Positions 35,069 to 45,974 are shown, numbered from the stretch's first letter. The stretch is DNA of 64,000 bases from Culex pipiens pallens (GCF_016801865.2 NC_068939.1:121011671-121075670), one strand, 5' to 3'. The notes: generated by a model not told the origin, from the letters alone. Numbers and translations are program-made.

Positions 35069-35165
35069 AATGGAGCACCCGCAGTCGAGCAGTTTTTGAC
35101 AGTTCGCTCCATAAGAAATACATTGTAGAAAAAAGCAAAAACTGCTCGAATGGAAATGCTCCATT
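35069..35165. mobile_element. 97-bp MITE copy (AATGGAGCAC ends)
   Basis: Nearly identical to 12409-12508: AATGGAGCACCCGCAGTCGA at the left and AATGCTCCATT at the right, with TTATGGAGC-type inner sequence intact. Confidence 0.88.
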
Positions 35166-35227
35166 GACTTTTATTTCAAACCCATCCTAAATCCTGATTA
35201 CACGAAAACCCCGGTGGTTCGACAGCA

Positions 35228-35288
35228 ATTGAGTTCCCGCAGTCGAGCAGTTTTTGAGCAAAAAATGCTCGAATGGAAGTGCTCCATT
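35228..35288. mobile_element. internally deleted 61-bp copy of the same MITE
   Basis: Keeps CCCGCAGTCGAGCAGTTTTT and TGCTCGAATGGAAGTGCTCC but lacks the ~36-bp centre, leaving a short hairpin. It lies 63 bp from the full copy at 35069. Confidence 0.75.
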
Positions 35289-35813
35289 GTTGTCAAACCA
35301 TTTTTTTCTATTTATATATTGTCACATGTGTGATATCTTGACACGTCCCATCTTTTTTACAGAAGACGGTACACAAGATGGCACAAAACGGACGATACCT
35401 TTAAGCTATAATTTGTTTTTATTTGGTTTCGCAAGATGAACTGCATTAACAATGGAGCACTTCCTTTCGATCAGTTTTTGTTTTTTTCTATAATGTATTC
35501 CTTAAACTGTCTGCAGCGCGAAGTTTTATAATTGTTTCAAATTGCGAGCAATTTTAAATTTTTAGAACTGGCGGAAATGAAACTAGAACACGGTGATAGT
35601 GCGGTGCTCGTAACGCGCTGATCTAAATGTTGTTTCAAAAAAATGCTTTTAATTGTGTGCGTATGATTATCAACACAGCATGATAGTGTGTGTGTAAGAA
35701 AACGTGGATATCTCTATATATCTGATTTTTGTTGTAACTGAGTTCTATTCCAGTCCAAATCGTCTCACTTTTGAAACAAACTCGTCGAGCAGTTTTATTC
35801 CGGTTTCAAAATA

Positions 35814-36453
35814 CAGTCATCCCACATATTTGGAACATCCACAAATTCGGAACACTTTTATGATAATTTGTCAATAGCATGCCAAAAGTAGCTTTTCTGT
35901 CGACCCTACTATTATATATATAGAACCTTTATTTGGACATTATCTTGCTATATCACTAGTAAAAGTAATACTTTTTGAACAAAAACTTCATTCCAAGACT
36001 ATTTTGTCCAGAACAGCAAAACACTGCCTCCAAATGGCCTGTTTCATAATTGTGGGATGTTATTGTGCCTCCCACAATTGTGGAACACCAGAATTTAACT
36101 GATATTTTCACAAAAAAAAGTTATCAAACCATGTATAAAACATCACTAAGCTTGAGTTTCATTGGTTTCAGTGTGTGAAGAAATTATTTGGTAATAAATA
36201 TGTACTCCTGGAGAGATCCAAAGTTTGTTTACATTCGTAAGAAAAAAGTGTTCCGAATTTGTGGATTTCAAGGGTCAAAGTAATTCTTCAAAAACTTCAT
36301 ATAAAAGTTAAAATTTGCAGATGTTCGATACAGCATTCGAAAGATCGCAAGAAAAGCTTTCAAATGAAGGAAAAAGCGAATCATTAAGTTCAATTATCGA
36401 TTTGCTATGATTTTTTGAACATTGGAAACCGTTCCGAATATGTGGGATGACTG
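35814..36453. mobile_element. pogo-like TA-flanked element, 640 bp (word CACAAATTCGGAACAC)
   Basis: TA (35812-35813), then CAGTCATCCCACATATTTGG; the right end is CCGAATATGTGGGATGACTG, then TA. The word CACAAATTCGGAACAC or a variant appears at the left end, as CCCACAATTGTGGAACACC (about 36070), as GTGTTCCGAATTTGTGG (about 36250) and at the right end. A second copy with the same length and order is at 52632-53275. No transposase is present. Confidence 0.88.
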
Positions 36454-36499
36454 TACTGCTCGAAAAATAAAACTGCAACTCCGCGTTGCGGGTGGTCTG

Positions 36500-37430
36500 C
36501 AGTGGTGTCACGGTTCGCTTTTGAGCGTATCATAGCCACTCAATCGACGAACCTATCGGGTGAGCGCATATCGAACGCTCAGAGCGACGGGTTTGAACGG
36601 TTCGCGAACCAAAATTTCGATCATCATTTCTCTGCTCGCTTGCCGCTCCGCTCTGAACGGCGAGCTGAACGGAGTAAAGAGAGCGTTCAGCGAACGGTTC
36701 GCCAACGGAGAATGTAGGCACTGATAGAAAAACTTATTTGTTTTTATTCTTCACTCCCACAAAATTGTTAAAAATTTGTTAACGATAAAGTTATCAAGGG
36801 CCATCCATAAACTACGTGGACACCTTAGGGTGAGGGGGGGGGGGCTATGGCGATTAACCACGTTCCATAGAAAAAAGATTTAATTGAATGGAAATTGTCC
36901 ACGGGGTGGCTGAGATTTCCAAAAAAGTGTCCACGTTTATTGATGGTCCCCAAGGAACCAGGGAGTCCTCTGTTGACCCAGGACATAACAGCATAATATA
37001 AAAAAGCATACCATACTCAATGGAGCTATGCGGGTATGACCTGCAGTCATAAACCGCAGACCTCTTGTTACGGCGGTGGACCCACCAAAAATAAATCCAG
37101 GGAGTCATTGGAAGACCCAGAACATCTCACTGAGTTATTGCAGCCATGCTCTGTAGCCCTTCATAGTCACCGCCTGCCGTAGCCTTCTGTTGTCAAAAAC
37201 ATGAATTTTTTTTCTCTGAGTGCTGATTTTTAAGCTCTTCTTGTGAACCGCTCATTGATGGCCCCTCTCACTCTCATTCGCGATGAGAGAGCAAGGGTTC
37301 ATGCGAACCACGGCAGGCGTTCGGATCGTGGTTCGCTCGTGCTTGGTTCGCAATCATGAGCGAACCACACTTGAGCGTCATGACGTATCGTTTGAACCAC
37401 GATTCGAGTGAGCGAACCGTGACATCACTG
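36500..37430. mobile_element. hAT-type non-autonomous element, 931 bp
   Basis: The left end CAGTGGTGTCACGGTTCGC is mirrored by GCGAACCGTGACATCACTG. A perfect 8-bp duplication GTGGTCTG flanks it (36492-36499, 37431-37438). GTTCGC/GCGAAC words recur near both ends (about 36584-36705 and 37315-37415). The middle (about 36790-37150) holds an inserted CCATCCATAAACTACGTGGA repeat with G-run. No hAT transposase is seen. Confidence 0.9.
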
Positions 37431-37438
37431 GTGGTCTG

Positions 37439-38081
37439 TTTCAGTTTTATTTGAAAATAAAACAGCTAGAACCATGGCTTTCTACCTAAGGTACTCGCGA
37501 TTGAGTGTGTAGTAGTGTGGTTGTCATTGTTTATGTTTTGGTTTTCCTGGCACGGTCCATTGTTCTTTTGTTATTGTTTTGGTTTTAGTGGCACGGAGTC
37601 ATGCACTCACACTCATGCAAAGCAAGATGGCGAGTACCTATGATATACAGCCTTGAGCTAGAACAAAGTAGAGCCGCGTTGCAAGCAGTCTTAAGGGAGA
37701 ACTGTCATTTTTACCACTCGAATCCGGTGCTTCATTTAGAAGCAGCACCAAGACTGAAAATAGCTTTAGATGTTTCCAGAAGGTTAACTACAAGAACTCT
37801 GGAATGCAATGTTAAGAACCCTCTTTGAACTTTGTGTAACATAGTTGAAATACGAAAACTTTTGCAGACAAAGAACGTGAATACAACTATCAATAACATT
37901 TAAAGCAAGTTAAATTTGTATGAATGAACGAAATCTCAAACAGAGCAAACAAAGAATATCCCTTAACATTACGTCCCATATTCCCCAAAAAAATCTCCCA
38001 ATCCGACGTAAATTTTAATAAAAATCAAAGCTTTATTGTAAACCATTGTTTTATTTTCGTTCAGTCCTTAGTTTGTAATTT
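37439..38081. other. gene-free stretch
   Basis: AT-rich low-copy sequence between mobile elements. A 75-codon frame at 37601-37828 has no recognisable domain. No other feature could be supported. Confidence 0.35.
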
Positions 38082-38196
38082 CTGGAGTTTTTTTTAAAGG
38101 TCCAATAAACCAAATTTTCAGTTTATGCTTTTTAAGTGTTTTTAATACCCCTGAAACTGGAAATTTGGTTTATTGGACATTAAAAAAAACTCCAGA
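38082..38196. mobile_element. 115-bp foldback MITE (GGTCCAATAAACC)
   Basis: TCTGGAGTTTTTTTTAAAGG and GGTCCAATAAACCAAATTTT at the left mirror AAATTTGGTTTATTGGAC and AAAAAACTCCAGA at the right. The centre contains GTTTTTAATACCCCTGA. A second copy is at 38739-38856. Confidence 0.85.
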
Positions 38197-38204
38197 TTTG
38201 TTGT

Positions 38205-38400
38205 TTAAAGGCTAGTACGCTGATCGGAAGGAAAGGGGTCAGGAAACAGCTTTACGAACAGCAGAACAAAGAAGAGGGAACGATTTCTTGAGGCTTTTCT
38301 TCACCCTCTCTGGCTTGCTTACTCTGCCGCTGTTGCCCATTTGAAATTTTTCTTGACCGATTCCTTCCGAAGTGCGTATACCGCTTAAAGTGGGGAACGA
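38205..38400. mobile_element. MITE copy (CAGCAGAACAAAGAAGAGGG family)
   Basis: CTAGTACGCTGATCGGAAGG at the left partly mirrors GCGTATACCGCTTAAAG at the right. The interior ACAGCTTTACGAACAGCAGA matches the copies near 32700 and 57070-57335. Confidence 0.65.
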
Positions 38401-38738
38401 AAACATGTTAGTTAAAATATGTATCAAGTCAAGGACAAACATGTTTGATGTTTGCCTATAATGGTGCTAACTTTACAAAAACTTTAGAATCTTCTGAACT
38501 ACGGGCATCGAAATATTTTTGATTTCATTCCCTGAGGTATTGTCTATAAAATGTTGGTAAATTGTGAGAATAATTAAATTGTTCAAGCCAATGTCCGAAA
38601 ATGCAACGATATTTCAGGGGAAAGATAACAATTCCTCGTTTAAGGAAAAGCAAACATAATATCCAACTGAGCTGAACCAGACGAAAACACTTTTTGAAAA
38701 CAATTAATGCCATCAAGTCTGGATTTTTTTTTTGAGAA

Positions 38739-38856
38739 GGTCCAATAAACCAAATTTTCAGTTTTTGCTTTTTGGGTGTTTTTTAATACCCCTGACTCAA
38801 GAGGCGGTTTGAAAAACACCCAAAAAGCAAAAACTGGAAATTTGGTTTATTGGACC
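38739..38856. mobile_element. 118-bp foldback MITE (GGTCCAATAAACC), second copy
   Basis: GGTCCAATAAACCAAATTTT and TTTGCTTTTTGGGTGTTTTT at the left are mirrored by AAAAACACCCAAAAAGCAAA and AAATTTGGTTTATTGGACC at the right. The small loop includes ACTCAAGAGGCGG. It lies ~360 bp upstream of the proteasome gene. Confidence 0.88.
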
Positions 38857-39019
38857 GTTTCAAAAAAAAAAACACGAGAAGTAAAGCAAATCTGAACTGC
38901 ACTTATCAGATTCCATTTTTGTCAAATCTCAAACCGTCTTTTGCCCGATTATCGTCAAATTGCTCAGACTGGGTTAGCCATCTTCTTTTATGAATCACCC
39001 CCTCGCTGCATCGCAACCA

Positions 39020-39211
39020 AACACTTTCAGTCACAGGGAGATGCAACTGTCAAACATGTCAAAAAACTGTTCTGTCATTGCCGGGCATCATCACTCTCGG
39101 TAAAAGTTGCAAGTAAACAGTTGTTAACCTCACACACCGTTCAGTAAATTTGTTAGTTTTTTGCGCGAAATAAGTGATTAATAGTGCTAATTTCGGTTCT
39201 TTTTATTTTAG
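39020..39211 (+). promoter_or_regulatory. probable 5' UTR exon and intron of PSMB3
   Basis: An arthropod initiator-like TCAGTC lies at 39028-39033. A donor CTCGGTAAAAG opens an intron at 39100. The acceptor TTCTTTTTATTTTAG closes it at 39211, nine bases before the ATG. This gives a 112-bp 5' UTR intron. The start point is a guess based on the initiator motif; the splice pair is the stronger part. Confidence 0.5.
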
Positions 39212-39220
39212 ACCTTCAAA

Positions 39221-39838
39221 ATGTCCATCCTAGCGTACAACGGTGGCTGCGTGGTCGCGATGAAGGGCAAAAACTGCGTGGCCATTGCCACCGACCATCG
39301 GTTCGGCGTCCAGGCCCAGACGATCGCGACCGACTTCGAGAAGATCTTCGAGATCAACCCGCACATGTATCTGGGGCTGGTCGGCCTCCAGACGGACATC
39401 CTGACGGTGCACCAGCGGTTGCTGTTCCGCAAGAACCTGTACGAGGTGCGCGAGAACCGCCAGATGACGCCGGAACGGTTCGCGGCCATGCTGTCCAACT
39501 TCCTGTACGAGAAGCGCTTCGGGCCGTACTTTATCGAGCCGGTCATCGCCGGGCTGGACCCCAAGTCGTACGAGCCGTTCATCTGCAACATGGACCTGAT
39601 CGGATGTCCGAACAAGCCGAACGACTTTGTCGTGGCCGGAACCTGTGCCGAGCAGCTGTACGGTATGTGCGAAACGCTGTGGAAGCCGGACCTGGAACCG
39701 ACGGCGTTGTTCGAGGTCATCTCGCAGGCGCTGGTGAACGCGTTCGACCGGGACGCCATCTCCGGTTGGGGCGCCACCGTTTACATCATCGAGAAGGAGA
39801 AGCTCACGGTGAAGAAGCTGAAGACGCGTATGGATTAG
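39221..39838 (+). CDS. PSMB3: proteasome subunit beta type-3
   Basis: A complete 205-residue intronless frame, the same length as human PSMB3. It starts MSILAYNGGCVVAMKGKNCV and ends KKLKTRMD. The family signature is clear: GKNCVAIATDHRFG near the N-terminus, LYEKRFGPYFIEPVIAGLDP in the middle, then DLIGCPNKPNDFVVAGTCAE. Beta-3 is a structural, non-catalytic subunit of the 20S core that lacks the processed N-terminal threonine of beta-1, -2 and -5, and this sequence agrees. It acts in cytosolic and nuclear protein degradation. The ATG lies nine bases after a splice acceptor (CTTCAAAATG). GC-rich codons contrast with the flanks. No neighbour is functionally linked. Confidence 0.97.
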   Translation: MSILAYNGGCVVAMKGKNCVAIATDHRFGVQAQTIATDFEKIFEINPHMYLGLVGLQTDILTVHQRLLFRKNLYEVRENRQMTPERFAAMLSNFLYEKRFGPYFIEPVIAGLDPKSYEPFICNMDLIGCPNKPNDFVVAGTCAEQLYGMCETLWKPDLEPTALFEVISQALVNAFDRDAISGWGATVYIIEKEKLTVKKLKTRMD

Positions 39839-39957
39839 GGTGGAGGCTGCAAAGTGGAGAATTTGGATGTGTCCGGAGGGGGAGAAATTTGGAATCAAGC
39901 CGGAAAACGAACGGGAAACGGTGTTGTTCTTTTCGTATTAACAAATTTATCCAACTC

Positions 39958-39963
39958 AATAAA
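39958..39963 (+). terminator. poly(A) signal of PSMB3
   Basis: AATAAA lies 120 bp after the TAG, in CCAACTCAATAAATTAC, followed by a GTGTTTTTATTTG-type GU/U-rich stretch suitable for cleavage and polyadenylation. Confidence 0.8.
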
Positions 39964-41347
39964 TTACTTTAAGAACTGGAAGTTGTGTTTTTATTTGCTT
40001 TACTTTTTGTACTAGGTACTGAAGTAAAAACATCTTTGAATTAAAATCCGTTTTGAGCTGTTCATTAAACGTATTTTATTGCGCCTAAATATACGCACAG
40101 TTTTGCACTATGATTTAACAACTTTCAAGCACTTTGACAAGAAGCTTTCTAAATTTAAACTTCCCCTCCTAGAACATAAAACTGTGTTGTTTGCATACAA
40201 ATAGGGGCAATCAGAACCCTGGATTCTCAGCTCTTATTACGCCTTGTGGGTTTGCCAAAAGCAGAGCACATACAGTCTCAAAACAAAGAAGGCGCTATCC
40301 ACAAATGACGTAGCATTCTTCGAGGATACTAGATTTTGTCTAGGGTACGTTATCCATTAGTGGACCCCTTTCCTATAGTGGACCCTCTGAAGGGTTTTTG
40401 ATGAAAAATTCAATAAAATTACAATTTCAAGCGTGTTATTGTCTACAAATCTTTTATTTGGCATGTTCAGCATCATTTAAACCAATGTTGACTGATATTT
40501 AATTGTTCTTTTCACCAAAATAAGTGTTTTGAGTTCGACATCTGAAATCAGCCATGGCCACTAGCATTTTCACAACAAAACTGCATTTATATTTTATGAT
40601 TGAATTAACTATCCAATCATTGTTTGACTGATTATTTAACTTCAGCAAGTCGAAATAATGTAAGTTTAAGGAACTTTACTAAAATAAAGCGAAGAACTGC
40701 TCATTTTCTAGCAAAAATTAGGGGGGTCCAATATAGGACAACGAAAATCCAAACTTTTCCAAAAGTGGTCCCCTGTTAATTAAACCTTCAAAAATGAAGA
40801 AAACTGTGTATTTAACCAAAAGTTTCTCTTAAACATACAATGAATGCTTGTTGTTATCAACCTAAACGCATATTTTTTCAATTATGAGTATGAATATAGC
40901 TGTTTCATGTTAAAAGTACCAAAAAAGGCTGAAGCCGTAAAAAAATATAATTAATCAAAACTTTAGTCAATTATACTTAACTGAAGCATCATAATTGCAG
41001 TTTGAAATGATATTTTATAATAATAAATCAAGAACAAAACATTTTTTTAAATAAACATGCGTGGTTTTATCAGCAACTGTAAACAAATCTATTGTTTAGT
41101 TTCGGTCAACCATTTATGTAATTAATATGAAAAAATGTGCATCAAAATTACTTTTGTTTTAATTATTTTATGTTTACAGTGGTTTTTGAAACGTTTTCTC
41201 TGATCTTTTTCGGAAATAAATGTGTTTAAATGTCTGTTTGGTATTATAGTTGTTTGAAGCCAAATTTGTTAACAAAACATATTTGTTTATGATAAAAAGT
41301 GAGCAGAATCTATCTTTTATTCATTATATCTATCATTAGACCTACAC

Positions 41348-41562
41348 TGTGGTACCCTGGCCGGGTCGAAGCCACAATGATTCCCACAATCTCCATTCCG
41401 GTCCTTCGCCGCACTTCCTACTTCTCCGGCTTCTCCTCACTGACTGACTGTTCCCTGTCTCTCCCGCTCTGGCACTACCCGTCACTGAAAATCCCAGATG
41501 ATAACCCGACCAGAAATCTACTATGATAATTACCCGATCAGAATACTTAATGGAGCACCACA
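41348..41562 (-). repeat. LTR (3' LTR in element orientation)
   Basis: A 215-bp long terminal repeat with TGTGGT..ACCACA ends. It carries GTCGAAGCC where the other copy has GTCGGGGCC. Near-identity implies a recent insertion. Confidence 0.93.
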
Positions 41563-42729
41563 TCTCGTTTTTCCTACAGACAGATGATTTCTTCATTTCA
41601 TGAAAACTTCCTAGATTTTCAAGTCAGACATCGATCATGGTTGTTTCGCTCGCTATTTGTTGTGTCATGTTGACCAAATGGGCCAACATTATTGCGACAA
41701 CGTAGCAAGATACATTTTGCGGTTGGATATGGGAAGTGACTTGGTAGCTCATGACTTAAACAAATGATTCCTCCTTAACGTGTGCATCAGACCCAGAAAT
41801 ATAACAAACTGACAAGACTTATAACAATTTTAGAAATTCCCAGGCCGTGTCTTAAGAGGCTTGCGAATGTATTTACCTTTTCTCTGCATTTTGAATTTAT
41901 TATTCTAAAAATCTGTCTGAACAATTATTAAGTCATTGACCAGCTAAAGATGTACATTACACCACTATAACGTTTTCGAGACATGAGCGACTTGAAATTA
42001 TCTTATTAGTTTACCATTTTTTTTATCAGGACCAAGAAGTATGTAATTTTTCATCATATATATATTTGAACTCGAGGTTAATGTAGTCTTTTGTCCTTGT
42101 GCCACATATCGATAATTTGTGTATCAGATTCTCGAATGAATTGCTAATGGAGTTACGCGCGGACTCGAAATCCATCTTTGGTTTAGTCGATAATCAACTG
42201 GTAGTGAATCGTGGGCTCTTAACCTCTTCATTATTTTATTGTTTTTTCCTTCATTTGATTTTAAGGCTAGTTCACCCACTTTGTTTTTTTAGCATTACTC
42301 GAAACTTAACCCCTTGCTCAGCAATTAAAATTGAATTGAAAGTTATTTTGGTACGTGTTAGAATTTTTAAAATGAACTATTTTCCAGCTCAGGACTTTGT
42401 TTCATCGAGCTAAAGACTATTTTGAGCTTAGGGCTGTTTTATGGACCGGCTTGAGACTAACTGTTTATACTAGATTGAGGCTCTAATTTACTAGCTCTAA
42501 GCTTAGTATTAAACGAGCTCGAAGTAGATCTTACTTAATTGTATCGAGCTCGGGGCTCTGTCCTTTTCAATTAGCTCGAAACTCTGTCCTAAATGAAGCA
42601 TGTTTATTTGTCTAGCTTGGAGCTTATGATTTCGAGCTCATATTACAAAGCATAAGGCTTATTTCCGAGCTCGTGGCACAAGCAGTTTTTTTTTATTGTG
42701 CTAGGCTGTAATTTTTTTCCTAATTTGTC

Positions 42730-43565
42730 TTTTTTTTAGATTTCGTGGCTCAATTTTTCGAGCTCGAGGCTCAATTCAAGATTGTTTTTTTTTGTACGTT
42801 TTTTTACGGGCTCATTGCTCAGTAAATTGACGTGCTTGTAGCTTAGACCACCTTTTTTCCTTCTCGATGCTCAAATCTTCTTTTTTTTAAGCTCGAAGCG
42901 CAGACTTCTTTTTTTAAGAGCTCGTAGTGCAGACTTCTGAGGAGCTCGAAGCTTGAAGTTTCGTTTTTTTTAACGAGCTCGAAGCTCACATTCCTTAAAC
43001 ACTCGAATCTCGGAGCTTTTATTATTTTTTTTTTTTCACGAGCTCGAGGCTCACACTCCTGAAGAGCTCGAAGCTCGGAGTTTATTTCTTTAACGAGCTC
43101 GAAGCTCACATTCCTTAAGAGCTCGAAGCTCGGAGTTTTTTCAATCCCGGGCTCGAAGCCCAATCCCGAGCTCGGAGCTCAATATCCCGAGCTCGAAGCT
43201 CAATATCCCGAGCTCGAAGCTCAATCCCGGGCTCGAAGCCCAATCTCCCGAGCTCGAAGCTCAATCCCGGGCTCGAAGCCCAATCCCGGGCTCGAAGCCC
43301 AATCTCCCGAGCTCGAAGCTCAATCCCGGGCTCGAAGCCCAATCCCGAGCTCGAAGCTCATTCCCGAGCTCAAGGCTCATTCCCGGGCTCGAAGCCCAAT
43401 ATCGAGCTCGAAGCTCCCCCGGGCTCGAAGCCCAATATCGAGCTCGAAGCTCCCCCGGGCTCAAAGCCCAATCCCGAGCTCGAAGCTCCCCCGGGCTCGA
43501 AGCCCAATACCGAGCTCGAAGCTCAACGCCGGGCTCGTAGCCCAATATCGAGCTCTATGCTCATA
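42730..43565. repeat. palindromic minisatellite (CCCGAGCTCGAAGCTCAAT) inside the LTR element
   Basis: From about 43060 to 43560 the ~19-bp unit GAGCTCGAAGCTCAATCCC or GGGCTCGAAGCCCAATCCC is tandemly repeated with two alternating half-types. Each unit is itself a near-palindrome (GAGCTCGAAGCTC). Leftwards the units become spaced and degenerate (42380-43060), fading into single GAGCTC words. On the minus strand, the element's sense strand, long frames read SSPGLSFELGRLGFEPGIE-like repeats, probably by chance of the unit. Confidence 0.9.
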
Positions 43566-44047
43566 ATTTCTTTGCTTTGCAGCTGTTTCATTGTTTGTCA
43601 ACACTACTGATTTTTGGTATTGTCCGTTTCTCTCGAAGGTACACGCCGCGCGGCATTTCAGAATGTGCCGCAGACACTGTTGCTAGCGATTTTCTGCACT
43701 TTTGGTGCAATAAAAAACATTCCCGGCAACAATGCCATGCAATTCGAAGAAGAAGATCATCAAAAACAAAACGCACAGTACGGGATTTGACAGCGCGCAT
43801 TTGCCGAAAGTGCGGCGCGTCTTTTCGAGGCTGGTATGCCGCGTGTCTTTTTCGGGAAAACGCGCAATACTTTGATTGTAATTCAACTGCCCGACAGTGT
43901 AACCCAAAAAGTAGGGCATTTTTTTATCGGGTTTCTTTTTGCGATCAATCACCACTTTTCATCTCCACTCCGTCATACTTTTTTTCTGCCACGGAAGCCT
44001 TTTCAACACAAACACCACTGAATCCTCCGACGTTGACACGATGGGTG

Positions 44048-44065
44048 ATCCCATCCTCGTCGCCA
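44048..44065 (-). promoter_or_regulatory. primer-binding site, tRNA-Ser type
   Basis: The minus strand reads TGGCGACGAGGATGGGAT, two bases from the LTR. This is complementary to the ...ATCCCATCCTCGTCG-CCA end of an insect tRNA-Ser. The exact tRNA is recalled from family knowledge. Confidence 0.85.
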
Positions 44066-44067
44066 TT

Positions 44068-44282
44068 TGTGGTACCCTGGCCGGGTCGGGGCCACAATGA
44101 TTCCCACAATCTCCATTCCGGTCCTTCGCCGCACTTCCTACTTCTCCGGCTTCTCCTCACTGACTGACTGTTCCCTGTCTCTCCCGCTCTGGCACTACCC
44201 GTCACTGAAAATCCCAGATGATAACCCGACCAGAAATCTACTATGATAATTACCCGATCAGAATACTTAATGGAGCACCACA
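44068..44282 (-). repeat. LTR (5' LTR in element orientation)
   Basis: The matching 215-bp repeat. On the minus strand it directly precedes the tRNA-Ser primer-binding site. Confidence 0.93.
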
Positions 44283-44616
44283 TACACCATGCATTAAAAC
44301 ATCAAATATCGGTTAAATTTAGTTTAAAAATAACAGTTTGCCTATAGTGGACCCGGGTCCACAATCGGATTATGGACCCGGGTCCACTATAGGAAAAGGG
44401 GGTCCATAACAGGAAAAAAAACATTTTTTTTCAAATGGCTATTTTTCTGCACAAAAACAAATAAACTAATGAAACAAATAGTCAAAATAGTTCAAAAGAC
44501 TTCAGATTTCATTGTTTTGTACAAAGGGTTATGAAAAAGTAATTAAAATATTGAAAATTTGTGAAAAATGTGCTTCGGCTCTACTAGGGGGTCCACTAAT
44601 GGTTAAAAAAACCCTA

Positions 44617-45560
44617 GGCAAGGGGCAGGAAACTCCGTTGAACTTTACTTATTATATTAATAAGTATACTAACGTTCGTTATTATATTAATACTTTCCCA
44701 CCCTGAATAGAAATGTCATAGCTGACGTAAAGAAAAGTCAGATTTTTGTTGTTGTTTTTGTTTACCGTTGACCGTCGTCGGTCGACCGTTTCCGCTTGCA
44801 AGCGGCATGTCTTACAAGCCAGGTTCCCATTCGATTTCCACCCAGGCTCTTCACGCCGAGAACGAGATGTGGCCAACTTTGAACTCTGTTCCAAGTATCT
44901 AACAGGAAATACTCACAAATCGTTCAAACTCGTCAACTGGAAGCTGTAACTTTGCCATCGCCGGAGTACATGCGATTGCCGGAAGATGGATTCCGTTGTA
45001 GCTGGTTCTGTCCAGAACGGCATGACGGAATTTCTGCCAATCGTACCTCGAACGGCTATAATGTCAGTGCAAAAGGAACAGCCTCATGAGCGCAACAGTA
45101 GTAGGAGGAGAAGGAGGCTGACATTTTCTGAAGTGTTTTCATGCCAACACAAGTGCCTGTCTGACGGTGGAAATTTGGTCAATCGAGCCTGGTCGGCCAC
45201 GGCGGCTAGCTCTAGCCAAACAAAAGTGGCCAGCTAATGTGTCAAGAGTCCCTACCGAAGATGTTACACCAGACACGGTCAATTTGGAGACGGATATTGA
45301 AGCCAGTCAACGTGCCCTGACATCTAAGGCAAATGAGCACGATAATGTGTTGAGGTCAAGGTTGAGGTCCAAATCAGGTCCACAAATATCGCGGCAGAAC
45401 GAAACATCTCCCAACCCGCCCCTCGAACGGTCTATGATTATAAAATTGTTTTATTATTCAATTGTGCTTAAAAACAAATATTTCAATCAGCTGATAAATG
45501 AAAACAATCCGCTTGCACTGTCAAAATCAAGGTGCTTCAAGCGTTGGTGAGAACTTATGT
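44617..45560. other. unrecognised coding-like stretch, probably relic
   Basis: Bases 44740-45450 are richer in GC and contain moderately long + frames. One (about 44933-45087) reads LPSPEYMRLPEDGFRCSWFC and CPERHDGISANRT, a Cys/His-spaced piece reminiscent of a zinc finger, before a TGA. Another (45167-45550) is 127 codons, Ser/Thr/Arg-rich. The frames do not join without frameshifts, and I recognise no family. A decayed gene or transposon protein is plausible; function is unknown. Confidence 0.3.
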
Positions 45561-45974
45561 TTGACATTTCGTTAATATATTAAAAAGTATATTAAAACTT
45601 CGTTATTCTACCAAAATGTTCTAAATATTTTTGAAGTTTCCTCCCCCTTGACCCTAGGTCAAATAAGATTGATCGAATTGTGACTCAATGTTTGAAAATC
45701 TGAAAACGTCAACCTTGACGTCAACAATTTTAAACCGTAACTTAAGTAAAATTCAATACAATTTTAAAATTCAAAAAGTTTCCAGAAAAGGCTTAAAAGA
45801 TTGCCCAACATGAGGAAATATGCATTCCAATCAATCAAATTTAAAAAAATAGTACGACAGTTTATACTTCACTATCCAAAAACTAATCAAATGTTTCGCT
45901 CTACGAGATTGCAAGATTCCAACTCAAAATCAAGTGTCTGAAGGCTTGAAACGGTGAGGCAATCGACACCACAG

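Larger units (their letters stand above)
41348..44282 (-). mobile_element. complete non-autonomous LTR retrotransposon, 2935 bp
   Basis: Two 215-bp direct repeats (41348-41562, 44068-44282) begin TGTGGTACC and end ACCACA. They differ at only two bases that I could find. A 5-bp duplication TACAC flanks the whole (41343-41347, 44283-44287). On the minus strand the upstream LTR is followed, after AA, by TGGCGACGAGGATGGGAT, an 18-nt match to the 3' end of an insect tRNA-Ser plus CCA. The downstream LTR is preceded by the purine tract AGGAAAAACGAGA (41563-41575). No gag, protease, reverse transcriptase or integrase is recognisable, so it depends on another element. A Ty3/gypsy parent (mag-like, by primer choice) is inferred. 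Confidence 0.92.
40343..44614. mobile_element. TA-flanked 'word' element D (TAGTGGACCC), interrupted
   Basis: TA (40341-40342), then GGGTACGTTATCCATTAGTG; the right end reads CACTAATGGTTAAAAAAACC plus C, then TA (44615-44616). The word TAGTGGACCC/GGGTCCACTA recurs near the left end (about 40357, 40375), looser copies lie around 40723-40770, and an inverted cluster lies at 44340-44400 (ATAGTGGACCCGGGTCCAC and its mirror). The element is swollen by the LTR retrotransposon 41348-44282; without it the core is about 1.34 kb. No transposase is seen. Confidence 0.78.

Noticed and set aside
39230..39898. 222-codon minus-strand and 262-codon plus-strand frames over PSMB3
   Set aside because: Both overlap the clear PSMB3 frame and are by-products of its codon bias.
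42843..43545. Minus-strand frames encoding ELRARDWASSPG-like repeats
   Set aside because: Produced by the tandem palindromic unit; changes of frame between pieces and the absence of any domain argue against a protein.
41348..44282. Endogenous virus with coding genes
   Set aside because: LTRs and primer site are present but no gag, polymerase or envelope frame could be recognised.
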